Assembly: GCF_048771995.1 (NCBI RefSeq) | Contig: NC_133024.1 | Location: forward strand, 54,533,001 to 54,597,000 | Source of the DNA: Taeniopygia guttata | Lineage: Eukaryota; Chordata; Aves; Passeriformes; Estrildidae | Direction: 5' to 3' | DNA: 64,000 nt | In this document: in pieces, positions 37,561 through 49,352 of the stretch | Numbering within the stretch: the first letter of the stretch is position 1 | Layout of the letters: each line of letters starts with the position of its first letter | Program-made: the position numbers and the translations under genes | The notes under the pieces: model-generated | Database searches by the model: none | The model's input: the letters and a program-made list of their open reading frames with translations, nothing else | Told to the model about the DNA's origin: nothing

Positions 37561-37585
37561 GGGGCGGGGCGGGGCGGGGCGGGGC
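37561..37585. repeat. (GGGGC)5 tandem GC-box repeat
   Basis: Five perfect tandem GGGGC units give overlapping Sp1/KLF-type GC boxes. The run of G4 tracts could also form a G-quadruplex. It lies about 425 bp upstream of the DIAPH3 start codon. Copy number may vary between individuals. Confidence 0.9.
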
Positions 37586-38008
37586 GCGGCGCGAGCCGCT
37601 GACTCACCGGAGACGGGCACCGCTCCCGCCAACCGGGAGGGGCCGCTGCGGCCGCGCCGGCGCGGATTGGCCGCGGGTTGGGCGCGGCGGGCGGGCGGGG
37701 GCGGCGCCGGCGGTGGCGGGACGGTTCGGACCGCGGGACGTTGCCGCGCTCCGCCGCCGCGGCCGTTGGGAGCGCGCGGCCCCGCGCGGCGCGGGCGTGG
37801 CGGGATTAGCGCTGCTCCTCGCTAAATCCTGCGCTGTGGCCAGGCCGCGGCTTTAGCGCTGAGCCCCGCTCCTCCCCCCGAGCGCCCTGCCTGCCCGAGC
37901 CCAGCTAAGCCGCGCTAATCGCCGGCGCCCAGCTCGGCCGGGGCCGCTGGGCCCGATCGTGGGCAGCGCTCCCCCCTGCCCGTCGCCCTTCCTCGCCCGT
38001 GCGCGGCC

Positions 38009-38158
38009 ATGGAGCCGCCGCGGGCGCGGTACTGCGCCCCGTCGTCGCCGCCGGGTCGAGGCGGGCGGGAGAACAAGGGGCTCCGTCGGAAGGGCCCGCC
38101 GGGAACCGGGAGCGCCGGGGGCCCCGAGGAGGCGGCGGACAGCAGGAAGCCTAAATTC
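38009..38158 (+). CDS. DIAPH3: DIAPH3 exon 1 (N terminus)
   Basis: DIAPH3 (mDia2-type formin) nucleates and elongates straight actin filaments under Rho-GTPase control, in filopodia, endosome dynamics and cytokinesis. This exon encodes residues 1-50, from MEPPRARYCAP to the final RKPKF. Family hallmarks are the basic RRKGP block (residues 26-30), GPEE (38-41) and the ending KPKF, in the same order as mammalian DIAPH3. The start is chosen because it sits in a strong Kozak context (gcggccATGg) and gives the family's usual N-terminal length. No in-frame stop was noticed just upstream. The donor is TTC|GTAAGT at 38159, phase 0. Codons are extremely GC-rich because the exon lies in the CpG island. 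The open frame continues into the intron but should not be read as coding there. Confidence 0.88.
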
Positions 38159-38802
38159 GTAAGTACGAGCCGGTCCCGCGGCGGGGGTGCCCGAGGAGCG
38201 GGGCCTGGCTGGGCCGTGCCGAGGGGGCCCGGCCGCGCGGTGACTTCCCCGCCTGCCACTCGCCGGCCCCGGCCTGGGGCCCCCCGAGATCGGGACACTG
38301 AGTGGCAATGCTTGGCGCCGTCCAGTTCAGCCGGGCTTCGAAGGCTCATCCCGCCTTGTCCAGCTCGCCTCTTGCTTGTTCGTGAGAGGATACAGCAAGT
38401 TCATCACAAGGGTTCATTTCCTTTACTTGCTGAGCGACAGCTGTGGTTGCAAGGGGAGTACAACAGACTTCCAGCTCTTAAAAGGTGTCACTTCTAATAG
38501 GACTGCAGTGTTTGTTTTGTTGTTTTTTTTGTTTTTTTTTAAACTTTAGTTATATAACTCTACAGTGTAAAAATGGTCTTCAAATTTAAAGGACATAGTA
38601 AAGTTCTCTTCTGTAGGCCTGCTTTTACACTGCAGATCAAGAAATTGGGAAACTCAAGATGGCTTATAACTGTTCATGAGACAATGTGTCTGCAAGATGA
38701 GCGCTAACCAAAGTGCACCCAGAAATGTCCAGTTTTTTTTGGACATGATGAAAATTCCAAGCATTAGAGTTGGGACCAATATATATTCTACAGGCCTTGT
38801 AT

Positions 38803-39125
38803 CCACAGAATCAATTGGGTTGGAAAAGACCCCTGGAATCATTGAGTCCAGTCTATGACTGAACACCACCATGTCAACTAGACCATGGCACCAAGTGCCA
38901 TGTTGAGTCTTTCTTTAAACACTTTTGAGGATGGTGACTCCATCACCTCCCTGGGCAGCCCATTCCAATGTCTAATCACCCTTTCTGTGAAGAAATTCCT
39001 CACTGTGTCCAGCCTAAATGTCCCATGGTGTAGTTTGAGACTGTGTCTTCTTATCTTGTCATTGGTTGCCTGGGAGAAGGGGCTGAACCCATTTGGATAC
39101 AACCTCCTTTCAGGGAGTATCTGCC
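38803..39125 (-). mobile_element. CR1 LINE 3' fragment in intron 1
   Basis: The + strand shows the complement of a CR1 3' UTR in order: 'ccacagaatcaattgggttggaaaagaccc', 'ggcaccaagtgccatgttgagtctttc', 'gactccatcacctccctgggcagcccattccaatg', 'tctgtgaagaaattcctcac' and 'acaacctcctttcaggga'. It lies about 650 bp downstream of exon 1, antisense to DIAPH3. Confidence 0.88.
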
Positions 39126-39739
39126 ACATGCAGAGGAAAAGCACCCCATGCTCATATTTAGGTGATGCATGTTGATCTTTGTTCAGCTGTTCCTGAGCCC
39201 ACCTGCTCTAAAATGTATTTATTACATAATTGCAAGAGAGATACCATAACACTTACCTTAGACTCTTGATTCTAAGGTGTATTTATATAGCATTCAGTAT
39301 TTGAGTGTCTGGCACCTGTGCACAGGTTCAGAAAAGTTAGCCAATAAGCAGTATCAAACAGGCTGGCCAGACCTGTTCTGGAAGGTCATAACTTGCTCCT
39401 GGAATATTCCTATTTGCTGCAATCTTTTTGTATTGTGGCTGCAGAGACTGCTGTTTGAGCCATGTCCCTGTGCCTTTTCCTGCATGTTAGAAAAGGCATA
39501 TATGAAACTGACCAAGAGCTATTTGCTTGGCTTCATAAGTGGCTGTGTATCCACTGGGGACATGTGTGTTTTAGTCATGCGGGTGACATGGCTGGACACA
39601 TGTAAGGCCCCTCACTTGATGAGGCTTTCAAAAGGGCTCATGGTTGTTCCTGTATTCTGAGTTAGATGTACAGGACAAATAGCAACAAGATATTCTCAAG
39701 AGATCAAAACCACAAAAAAGACTACTGGCAACCTCAGAA

Positions 39740-40222
39740 AATCAAAGATCTTTGGCAAAAGGTTTAGTGCAACATTCAATCAACATAAAATACATCTCAA
39801 AGCATTAACTTAGCCCATTCAACTTTGCAAACTTCAAGGCTGTTTGATTTTAAAGGAGAAAAAGGAGAGGAAGAAAAAAAGACATAAAAAAGGAACATAT
39901 AGCTATCAGCTGCTGGGTTCCAGCAGTGCTCAGCTGATAGAAATTTCAAGAGGAGGTAGGGTCAAGACATGTGCTTGCCTTGTGTCCAGCTTTAAATACC
40001 CCTTGGCCTTCTGGGGCCCTTCCCCCAGGTGGGACTTCTGTTTGTTTGGCCACTCAGGAGCTGGGTTAGGGGCTCCAGATGCCAGGTGTGCAGCATTGCC
40101 TCCTCTGTGCCAGGGACTGGCAGCCAGTGTGGGGCTGGGATACAGGCCCCAGGAGTGGGGTGTTGTGCAGAGCAGGGCATCACCTCACCATGGCAAGGCC
40201 CAACCAGCTCCTTGCCCCACAC
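39740..40222 (-). mobile_element. Fragment of the same LTR family as 32.2-34.35 kb
   Basis: The order of segments parallels about 32340-32800: 'aaggagaaaaaggagaggaag', 'tcagctgctgggttccagcagtg', 'ctttaaataccccttggcc', 'ttggccactcaggagctgggtt' and 'cagtgtggggctggg'. The match is imperfect, with many substitutions and indels. Both copies lie in the same orientation. Ends are not defined. The open frames inside (39844-40268) are by-products of the repeat. Confidence 0.55.
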
Positions 40223-40566
40223 ACATGTACGCCAACTCAGTTTTATAGGGTATATAATTGTCTTGTAGGTAGGCGTGGATTTTGATTTTTTTTTTAAATT
40301 TTGTCTCTTCCTATTCCCCTGCCCAGTTTCTCTTTAAGCAGGGGTATATGAGAATATCCTTAATTCATGAGAATGTTTTGTCAAACTGCAATTTTCAAAA
40401 GCATTTCACCCTAACGATAGTCCTATTTTTCATCTTCAAATAATGTCTTAAAGCAAAGATTTTATCCTTGGATGTTGATAGAGACTGAAGAATTATGGAT
40501 TGAACATGGATTGTATTCTAAGTATGCCATTAACTCACTGGCTGACCTTATTGCTCTCTACAATTA

Positions 40567-40868
40567 GAAGGAGGCTGTAGTGAGGTGGAGGTCAGTGTCC
40601 TCTCCAAAGTAACAAGTGACAGAACAGGAGGAATGGGCCTCAAGTTGCACCAGGTTTAGATTGGGTATTAAGTGAACTTTCTTCGCTGAAAGGGTGGTCA
40701 AGCTCTGCAAGAGGCTGCCCAGAGAAGTGGTTGAGTCACCATCTTGTAAGGTGCTGAAAAGATGTGTAGAATGTGGCACTTAAAGACATGGTTTATTGAT
40801 GGACTTGGCAGTGTTTAGTTTATGGTTGGGACTTGATGATCTTAGAGGTATTTTCCAACTTGACTTCT
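40567..40868 (+). mobile_element. CR1 LINE 3' fragment in intron 1
   Basis: It contains 'ggaggtcagtgtcctctccaaagtaacaagtgacag', 'gcctcaagttgcaccaggtttagattgggtatta', 'gtggtcaagctctgcaagaggctgcccagagaagtggttgagtcaccat' and 'gggacttgatgatcttagaggtattttcca'. This is the CR1 3' UTR on the + strand. The terminal repeat is degraded. Confidence 0.85.
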
Positions 40869-43800
40869 TTGCATCTTACTCTTTCTGTAATACATCTTCA
40901 ATGTAATTTTAATAGTTAAATTAGTTTTGTGTCAGAATGTGTAAAGCCTGGCTCTCATGCCTTTGGGCTCTCTGTAATCCAGTCTTAGATTTAGTTTATG
41001 CCCTTTTTTCTGTTTCGGGTACTTAAGAGTGCCATACCTCATTTATCTCAGTTATATTTCTATCTGTGTACATTTGTCAAATTAAAGTAGCTGTTAGATT
41101 TATTGACCTTAAGTAATACAGATTATGCGAGTGTAATATCTCTCAGTGTTCAAGGCTTGAAAATAAGTTCCAGGTTGGACCCTTCCAGTCAATGGAGCAT
41201 ATTGATCTGTCATAGTAGATATGCTAATCTGAAAAATAATTTGATTCCCTGACAAACCTTGAGGTGAAATTGGATTGCACATTAACAAAGGTGACATCAT
41301 TAACATGCACCTCCTCTTTTTTCTCCCTTCTAAAGAAAATTTCTTTTTTTAACTGAGGAAAATACTGTTTTTAAAAACCCACTGCATATGAGGTGTGGAG
41401 CGGGGAGAAAGAGGCATTGGAATCAGCCACTATAACTGCTTAGCCCTGCCAAATGAGGCCTTCAAGGACTCTTTTTGAATAAACTAGCTTCTCAGAAGTG
41501 AATGAGTTTTAAGCCTCAGTTGTCTCAGTTCTTTTGCAGAATCATTTTACATACTTTTTTTGAAGGAGTGATGGTTCATTTTGAAGCACATACCAGCATG
41601 ACTTTGTTCAACAGGTCCAAGTTTTTAGAAGAGTGGGGCTATTAAAAGGGTAAAAGAATTTCTGTGGTACTGTGGTACTTCAGCTTATTGAAAGCTCATG
41701 CTTAACCCCCTTGTGGTTTAGGACCTTGTAAAAAGAGGAAATCTACCGAAGGATGGCAGATATTTTACCTGTTCTCTGTATATACATTGACTTAGCAAGA
41801 AACTTCTGAAATCTGCGAGGGCAGGGTGGGGTAAAAAGCAATTGTTTGCCACTTCCTCTCCTTGATTCCCCCCCTCACCTTAGAAATGTTTGGAAATCAT
41901 TGCAGTGAGTGCTATATTATGTGACTTCCAACTGCACTTTACAGATACTCCATATTGTAGACACTGGTCTTCAAAAGATCAACTTCAATTTCTAGATCAA
42001 ATAAGAGGTGTTTCTATTAATTTCAGTTTACCATTGACCTGACTTCAGTGACTTTCAGGGTATGTTCTTGATTAAGTTCTCTATGAAATTTATGAGTCAA
42101 GAAGGGTTTGTTTACACCAATCTGTTAAAAATAGACAAATTAACAGTTGCATTTAACAGTGTCTATAAATCAAAGAAAGATGTAGTTAAGAGGAAAAGCA
42201 CTTCCATTTCTCTGGCATAGAGTAGAAAGGTAAGACCAATCTGTGTCAATATCTTTAATTACAAAGTGACTGAATTATTGCTGCAGTTATGCTGCAGTGT
42301 AAGACCTTGAATCTAAATTAGTCTTTTAAAGAAATGATTGCTGAACAGATGTTACCTAAAACACTTTATTGCAGCTTTGTAAAATTGTAAATTCTTCATG
42401 CTGTTATTTTTGTTGGCATGAATTAACACTGTGGGTTATGATACTAAATTTTAGTGTTGTGTTCTAGCACTTTGTTATATGATCTTACCTGTAAGCACCA
42501 ATTTTGAGTTTAACTCATCAATGCCTAAAGAATATCGCTGTGTAGAACCTGTATGTTAAGGTATTTTGCTCCTGATTGCTTTTCAGACTGCTTTTCAAGC
42601 AGCAGAGACAGAGTGTGCGATAAAGCCATTATCTAAATGCTGAAGTAGTATATTGGAAATTAAAAGCAAGAAATGGTGTAGAGTTTGTAAATTGGATTTT
42701 CAGACTGAGCAAAATTACTGAGGGAATATTGTCACAAAGGAGATCCTAAAGTGATAGCATTTTCTGTAATCATCCAATTAACTTTTCTCTGAGTGTACAG
42801 GTTTCCTTCAGTCGTTGATTTGGCCTTCTACTTCTGTTTCTGCTGGAGAATATCCTTTGGGGGAAAAAACAGCTAGTGTTGAATCTGGTTTTGGTGATAA
42901 TATTAATGGCAATGCATTCTTGCTCACTTTTGAATTTATGAAGGTGCAGAGTTGATTATGTAATTATATGAACATCCCTAGTCTTCGTTTGTCTTGTTTC
43001 AGTGTTCAGGCATAAGTTAGCTGGTTCTTCTAAAAGTCATCTTGCTTAAGCCCTCCTTTTTTCCATTTTTTTTCCTCATAGCCACATGCAGACTGGAAGT
43101 TCTTTGTAATTTATTAAAGAGTCTATACATGTGCATGGTGATTTGGAGGGGGTGTTATATGTGGGTTTGTTTCTTTGTTTTTGTCTGTAAAAAAGGCAAA
43201 ATGAATATCCCAAAAGATTGGGACTGTGGGGTTTTAATTTTTTTTTTTGTAAATTGAAGTACTTCAAGGTGGTGGAGGACATTCATGTTAAAATTGTTGT
43301 TTAATTGCCTGACATCCTGTTATGTGGCATGCCTAAAACCCCTCTCATATTGGCAGGGGTGTATGGCACTATGCTTTTCTGTCTTCTACTTCCATTTATG
43401 ATCAAAAAATCATATTTTGTTGGTCTTTCTGTCATACTAACAATGCCCATCTCTGCCAGGCATGATCTGAGTTCAAGTACCAAACAATCTATGTTTAAAC
43501 AATCTGCTTTCATTCAGAAAGTTTGATGAGCAACATCATGAGCATTGTGCATTGAGCAACAGATGAGCATTGTGCTTATGCCATGGTGAAAAGACCACTT
43601 GTGGAGAATGTAGATGCTGCCTGTTTTGTTGGAGTGCCAAAACTCTTAGATGATACAGACTACACTTACTATTGTACTAGGCTTGTCTTCATTGGTTCCA
43701 GGCCACACTGACCTGTAGTGCTGGTGGAAAAAATGCTGAAGACATGGGATCAGAGTCCTATGTGTAATGTCATTCTCCTGAATTCTAATCCTGTTTGCCT

Positions 43801-44215
43801 GAATTGCTTGTACCACACCTAGAGAGAATTTGTCCATAAATGTGCATATGTAAAGATAGGGAAATAGATGTAAAGACACACAAGATCGAACTAGTACTGT
43901 TGATCCAATTAAGTGGGATTTGTCATTGCTTTGCTTTGCTTCACGGTCTCTACCTGGACTTGACTGGGTAATTATACAGGCAATCTCTCAAGTTATTACT
44001 TTCTATCTAGCAGATGAACTTCAAGTATGTACTGCTGTTTGGATGCATCATCTTGCATATTGATACCTGGGCAACAAGATAATGTTGCCCCATCACCCTC
44101 CCTGGTTCACCCCTCTCCTCTCTTTCTTTTGATGCTGAGGCAACGAGATAATGCTTGAGCTATGCAAAAAGCTGTAGCTATGTGGAAAGAAGTAGTTACT
44201 TTGTAACAGGGTATG

Positions 44216-44650
44216 TGAATGAAGCACCTTTTAGAAATCAGCAAATTTAGCAGACAAGCTAACTGCAAAAAGCTAACCAGTGTCTGTTTCATCAGACAAG
44301 CTTATAGAGCATGCACAGAGACAGGTGAAAAGTTCATACCCAAGGAAGACTTCTCAGCCTTCATCCAAAACCACCACCAGGAAGCTGATGACCACCTTGT
44401 GCAGAAACTGCACATGTGCTACAAGGGCTTTCATAATCATGTAATTAGAAAATATGTTACAATATGAAGGTTAGGAAAGTATAATGTGCACATTAAGTAG
44501 AAAAAGTATAAAAGCTTGTACTGTGCAAAGAATGGAAGAGTGAGTCTGTGGTGGAGCTATCCCCCTTATTCCTGGTGTTGAATAAAATATACCTGCTCTA
44601 TAGGCCTTATGCTATGGAGTACTGCTTTCTTGCCTAGTTTTCAGGCATCA
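44216..44650 (+). mobile_element. Candidate 435-bp solo LTR in intron 1
   Basis: The segment starts with TG and ends with CA, flanked by GTATG on both sides (44211-44215 and 44651-44655). Inside, a TATAAAA box (44507-44513) is followed about 75 bp later by AATAAA (44581-44586), a typical LTR arrangement. I do not recognise the family. A 5-bp flank match can arise by chance, so the ends are provisional. An 82-codon frame (44219-44467) inside it has no known domain. Confidence 0.4.
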
Positions 44651-47481
44651 GTATGACAATAAGATTCTTTACTGTGAATGTAGATGAAGCCAAATAGTGT
44701 TTGGCTTCCTTTAGCTGAGTGGTGTGAAAGTTCCATCACACGTGTCTTCATCATTTGTGATCTTTTCAAGAGACACAGTACTCTTTCTATCTTGTTGCTG
44801 TGCTTGTGTTGTGGAACTCAGCCCTTGCATCCTCTTGTACCTTTCAGCTTCTGTTTAAGACTCCCACTATCCTTGTAGTTTTGCCAGCTCATCAAGAACA
44901 CTGTACCACATGCTGCACTTGGTACAGTGGATATCTTCTGTCTTATGACACTGGTTATTCAGCAGTATGCCTGAGGGGCATAATCTCCCGTAAGGGGTAA
45001 TTGTGTCAGATTGCTTGCTTTCTTCAAAAATGATACACCTGTGTATTTCTTTCTCATTGGATTTAGCTTTAAGTGAACTGCTTCTGCTCAATTTCAAAAC
45101 AAAATGACCTCTTCCTCCTTGTCCTAGACTAAAAACTAAGGTACACTGAGGAGTGCAGTTTTAAAATTTAGTTTATTAAAGTGTTTTTATAGCTGAAAAC
45201 TAAGCAATGGTGTTTCTTCTGCTTTTCTCACTGTAGGTGCTACTGATAAATCTTTCCTGAACCATCCTAATTGACTCTAATCTCTTTGTGCTTTCATATA
45301 TCTCTGACTAGAAAACACGTCATCATACTTAAAATACTGATAATTTGTTTTTCAGTTTTGCATATCTACTTTCTACATGATAGACTAGAGGAATACTTGT
45401 ACATAGCTCCTATGCTTTCAACTCAATAATTTTGTTACTGTGGAGTAGTTCATGGAAGGCTCAGAATAGCACAGAAATATTTCCATCCATTGTGAAGCAG
45501 TATTCTGTAAAACCACTTAATGTTTTTAGCAGTGACTGAATATTATAGGAATATTACTTAAGTCATATTTATTCACTTGTGGGCCTGTGTTTAAGGCAAG
45601 CTGTTCAGTTGAGCAGAATGTATCTTTTGTGAACTGATGTATCTGAGCCTGGAAATAGAAATATATCCCTGTGGTAGTAAAGCACTCTAGCCTCTACCTG
45701 GTATTTATCTGACTCCTAATCTAGTTAGTTTTCCCCTTACTAGAAATGTGTTTGTTTTGTTTGGCCTGTCAAGAATAAAAATATGTTCTTGTTCTTGAGT
45801 CACAGCAGTCCTCTATATGCAATGCCATTAAAAGATCCAGTGTGGTAAGATTCTTTGTTGTGGTTGTTGTTGTTAAGACCACAGGTAATGTTCCACATCT
45901 CTGTATCCTTGAATGCTATAGAAGACCAGTGAAGCTGTCAACTGACTTTACTTTTGTCCTTCAGAAGAGAAGGACTTGGTGAGGGAGAGGGGAAAAAGAG
46001 AACCCCAGTTCTATTTTAACTAACTCCTCTGACTGAGAAGCATTATAACATAAAGTTTACTAAGTAAGTGTTTAGAGGTGTCTTACAGCAAGTAATTCAG
46101 CCTTTAGAGTGCTGAAAGGACTGAACATTAGGCTGTAGTTTGCATGGAATTTCTTCTCCTTTATAAAGTCTCTAAATATATCACCAGTGTTGATATTTGG
46201 TGCTGGTTAGGTAGATTCTTACTTAAGAACCTGCTTTTAGCATTTGCCTTCAAACTAGACTCCACAACTTTTTATGAAAGAAATGCTGATATTTTTTAGA
46301 CTTCCATACTCTAGGTATCCAGTACGATGAAGACTTTGAGAGAAGGCTCATATATGTATGTTGAGTTTGTTATACCATGATGGTATCCCTAATTGGTTGT
46401 GTGGTAGTCTTTTTTCACTAATTAGTCAGATGACTTGGGTCTGTAATGTGTTCTGATATAGAAAATGAGAAACTTTTCACTTGTTATCATAGTAAATTGC
46501 ACTGCTGAATTTCATGGCTTAAAAGAAAAATAAAATACTAGCTTGAACTATCCCACTAACTTCTATCTTTTTCAAAGAACATAACCTGAATCTGAAATTG
46601 CCTGGTTACCTGCATGATGATGGTGTCTTGTATGAAGCAGTTTCAAAACATCCAACATATGTTCTTAAGTGTAAATGAACCTTATGTTCTTGCTTTCCTG
46701 CATTTTTTAGTGGAGTGTGCGTGAATTTGACATGAATCTTGAATTTCTACTCAAAGCATAGAATGCATGTGGTTTTCATTCTAAATAGATTATGTAATCT
46801 CTTCCCATGTTAGGGGAGCTCCATGATGTTATCTGTGCATTGCTTAAGGCTTAGTGATTGAAGTCATCTGTATGAAAAAGGAATAAATTTTCTCTAGCTA
46901 GTTGCAGTGTCAGACCATATGTTAGTGTTTTCTCTTGCGGTTTTGCTCACTTAAGGATAGAAGTATTATACCAAACCTTTCTAAATGCAAAGTCATGACC
47001 TTTTGTAAATGACACCAGTTAAGACTTTTACTGTCTATGTAGATATTTAGCAGAATGGGAAAAGCAAGTTATAAGCCCCAGTTCCATAGCAGTGTGTGGG
47101 GCAAAAGTCTGATCTACCCCTGTGGCAGGAGAACACAGTGAGACGACTGGGATACAGATCTTCAGTCTCCTGGCCAGATTGGCATAGTTGTTGTTTTCAT
47201 TTATTACAAATCCTCACTTATTAGAACATGGAATGGAATTGTCATAAAGGTTCAGTAGTAACCTAGCACCTTTTTTAACAAATTTTTGATAGAGTGTAGT
47301 ATGTCACTGAATACTCTATTTCCTTGCACCTCATTTTTCTTCTATTTTTAACTTCATAACCATTCATCAGTTTCTTGACACTATTCAGACTAGAGCAATT
47401 GTGTGATAATGTTTGACTTAACACAATTGTTCTTAAATTCTGAGGGATGAGCCAGAGAAGATGTCAGAATTAATTGTCACA

Positions 47482-47795
47482 GTCATAGAACCATTAAAGT
47501 TGGAAGCCTCTGAGATCATCATCATTAACCTAGCACCACCACTTTCACTGCCAAACCAAGTGTTGCATCTCTGCATGCCATTTGAATGCTTTCAGGGATG
47601 TTGATTCTACACTTCCCTGGGTAGCCTGCTCCAATGCCTGGCTACCCTTTCAGTGAATAAATTTTTCCTAATATCCAAGCTAACTTCCAGTGGTGCAATT
47701 TGAGGCCATTTCCTCTCGTCCTATTGCTTGTTAACTGGGAGAAGAGGCTGACCCTTACCTTGCTATAATCTCCTTTCAGGTTGTAGAGAGTGATA
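47482..47795 (-). mobile_element. CR1 LINE 3' fragment in intron 1
   Basis: The + strand gives the complementary CR1 order: 'cacagtcatagaaccattaaagttggaagcctctgagatcatc', 'cctgggtagcctgctccaatgcctggctaccctttcagtgaa', 'ggccatttcctctcgtcctattgc' and 'gagaagaggctgacccttacc'. It is 5' truncated at the right end. Confidence 0.87.
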
Positions 47796-47988
47796 GCCAA
47801 TTATGGTTGACTAGGTGAAGAGTTTCCAAATCTGGTTAATTAGGATATAGTTGTTGACAGTTGCTATAGCTGTTGCCAAGCTGTGTACACTAGGGGAGTC
47901 TAAGAGAAGGGTAAGAGTCTATCTCACTAAGTATGTGACTTCACATTCTTGACATTTTCCTGCCAAGTCTGTTCTCAATCTCTTCATA

Positions 47989-48609
47989 TGTGGGAATCCA
48001 GGGCTTCCCTCTGGCTGCCCTGGCAGGTCTGGGACCCTGGCAGGGGTCAGAAACCCCCCTGTACAGAGCCCCCGGAGACACTGTCTCTGATCTCTGTCCA
48101 TGGAAAAGAGTTTTCAATCTTACAGGATGAATTACAAGCTCTGAGTGTTTGATAAGAGTAATAATTAAGTGTGGCACGGGTGCAAAAGTAAAATTTTAGG
48201 TTTCTAGATTAGGCGTTCAGAGGGGACAAGATGGAGGAAAATGGGTCTGACTTGTCCTTTTCCTCCTTCTTCATGCCCTCCATGTTTCACTGTAGTGTTG
48301 GCATTTTTCTATTGGTTTAGGCTGGGGACACGCTGTTTAACGTAGATGATAGATATTGGCACATTATTGTAAATATAGTACACGTAGTTTCTGGTATATA
48401 ATGTTTGTAACATCCCACTGAGGGGCAGAGCCCCGCACACTGCCCTGCAGGACAGACCTGTGGCAGGGCAGCAGAACATGTTAGAGATAAGCAAGAATAA
48501 ACAACCTTGAAAACAGCACAGATGAATTATGGCTTCTTCTTTGGCAACGGGGCAGAAAGACGGAGACTTTCTACAATCTTGGAATCATCAATACCCACAG
48601 ATTCCGACA
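47989..48609 (+). mobile_element. 621-bp solo LTR, ERVK-like, in DIAPH3 sense orientation
   Basis: The element begins TGTGGGAATCC and ends CCGACA. It is flanked by perfect 6-bp duplications TTCATA (47983-47988 and 48610-48615). A TATATAA box lies at 48395-48401 and AATAAA at 48496-48501, about 108 bp before the end, so the U3-R-U5 layout is coherent on the + strand. The sequence resembles an avian LTR family I recognise ('ggggacaagatggagg', 'ctattggtttaggctggg', 'aataaacaaccttgaaaaca'). A 6-bp duplication is typical of betaretrovirus-like ERV2/ERVK integration. Only the LTR remains. It lies about 740 bp upstream of exon 2. Confidence 0.87.
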
Positions 48610-49352
48610 TTCATAAAAATGATACATGGGATCCCTGCAACACTGACTCATCAGTTGCCAATGTGCTGTGCTGCTCTTTGGTTTTGTGGAAGAGCTGTAC
48701 ATCCTAGCACTTGCTGTGTTTGTGGAGAGCAAGCGCAGCAAGTGTTGGTTCAGAAACTGCTGTTTTGAGTTATCTTGATCAGATTTTTTTTTGGATGCTA
48801 CTGTTATTAAATGCTTAGTTCAGTTTCTGCTCACAGGTTCATGTTCTGCTTGCTGCAGGGGCATTATTTGAGACTGTTCAACAATGTGAGTACTTTGAGT
48901 GTTGCAGCTTGATGGATAGTTTTTAACTTTTGAGGAGCTCTATGTTCTTCTCTTGAGTTTGAAATCTCTGGATTATTTGTTGTTGGTGTCCCCACAGCCA
49001 TCTTGAGAAGACACATGTCCAGTAGCTGAATTTTGAGCAGGTCATATATTTAGCTCTAAAGCATAATTTAGTTATGAAATATAATAAAACACAACTTGTT
49101 TCAAGCTGTGCTTAGTTCATAGTCTTTTGATGTTCCGTTGGAAGATCAAATGGAAGATTTTTTAAAATCTGTATAATTTGCTGTGTGTTATAAACCAGCA
49201 AGTTACAACTTGCCAAGAACTTGGTTTATTCAAGTGTCAGGATTCAACACTGTTTAGCTTGCATGTGATTTTGAATAAAAAAACTATAACTGAGCTTTTT
49301 TTTTTTTTTTAACTGAACAATTTTGACGTCTGCTTTCCCGTTTGATTTACAG

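Larger units (their letters stand above)
37480..38330 (+). promoter_or_regulatory. DIAPH3: CpG-island promoter of DIAPH3
   Basis: This is the only strongly G+C- and CpG-rich block in the window, and it contains the first coding exon. Visible candidate sites are a GC-box array of five GGGGC units (37561-37585), an AP-1-like TGACTCA (37600-37606), an inverted CCAAT box ATTGG (37666-37670) and an E2F-like core TTGGGCGC (37678-37685). I saw no TATA box, as expected for a broad CpG-island promoter. The transcription start cannot be placed from sequence alone. Such promoters are often bidirectional, but no divergent exon was found nearby. Confidence 0.8.
38159..49352 (+). other. DIAPH3: DIAPH3 intron 1 (11.2 kb)
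   Basis: It opens with GTAAGT and closes with 'gtttgatttacag'. It contains CR1 fragments (38803-39125, 40567-40868, 47482-47795), a piece of the long LTR family (39740-40222), a candidate LTR (44216-44650) and a well-defined solo LTR (47989-48609). I saw no exon inside. Between 40.9-44.2 kb and 44.7-47.4 kb nothing was recognised; frames there are short and lack domains. Confidence 0.8.

Noticed and set aside
37402..38497. Several overlapping open frames of 66-162 codons on both strands in the GC-rich region
   Set aside because: They are a by-product of the CpG island, where stop codons are rare. Only the frame starting at 38009 matches a known protein, and it stops being coding at the GTAAGT donor at 38159.
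38159..38497. Continuation of the DIAPH3 exon 1 frame for another 112 codons
   Set aside because: A consensus donor lies at 38159, and the protein match continues in the exon at 49353, not in this read-through.
44219..44467. 82-codon + strand frame
   Set aside because: It lies almost wholly within a candidate LTR with TATA and AATAAA signals and shows no known domain.
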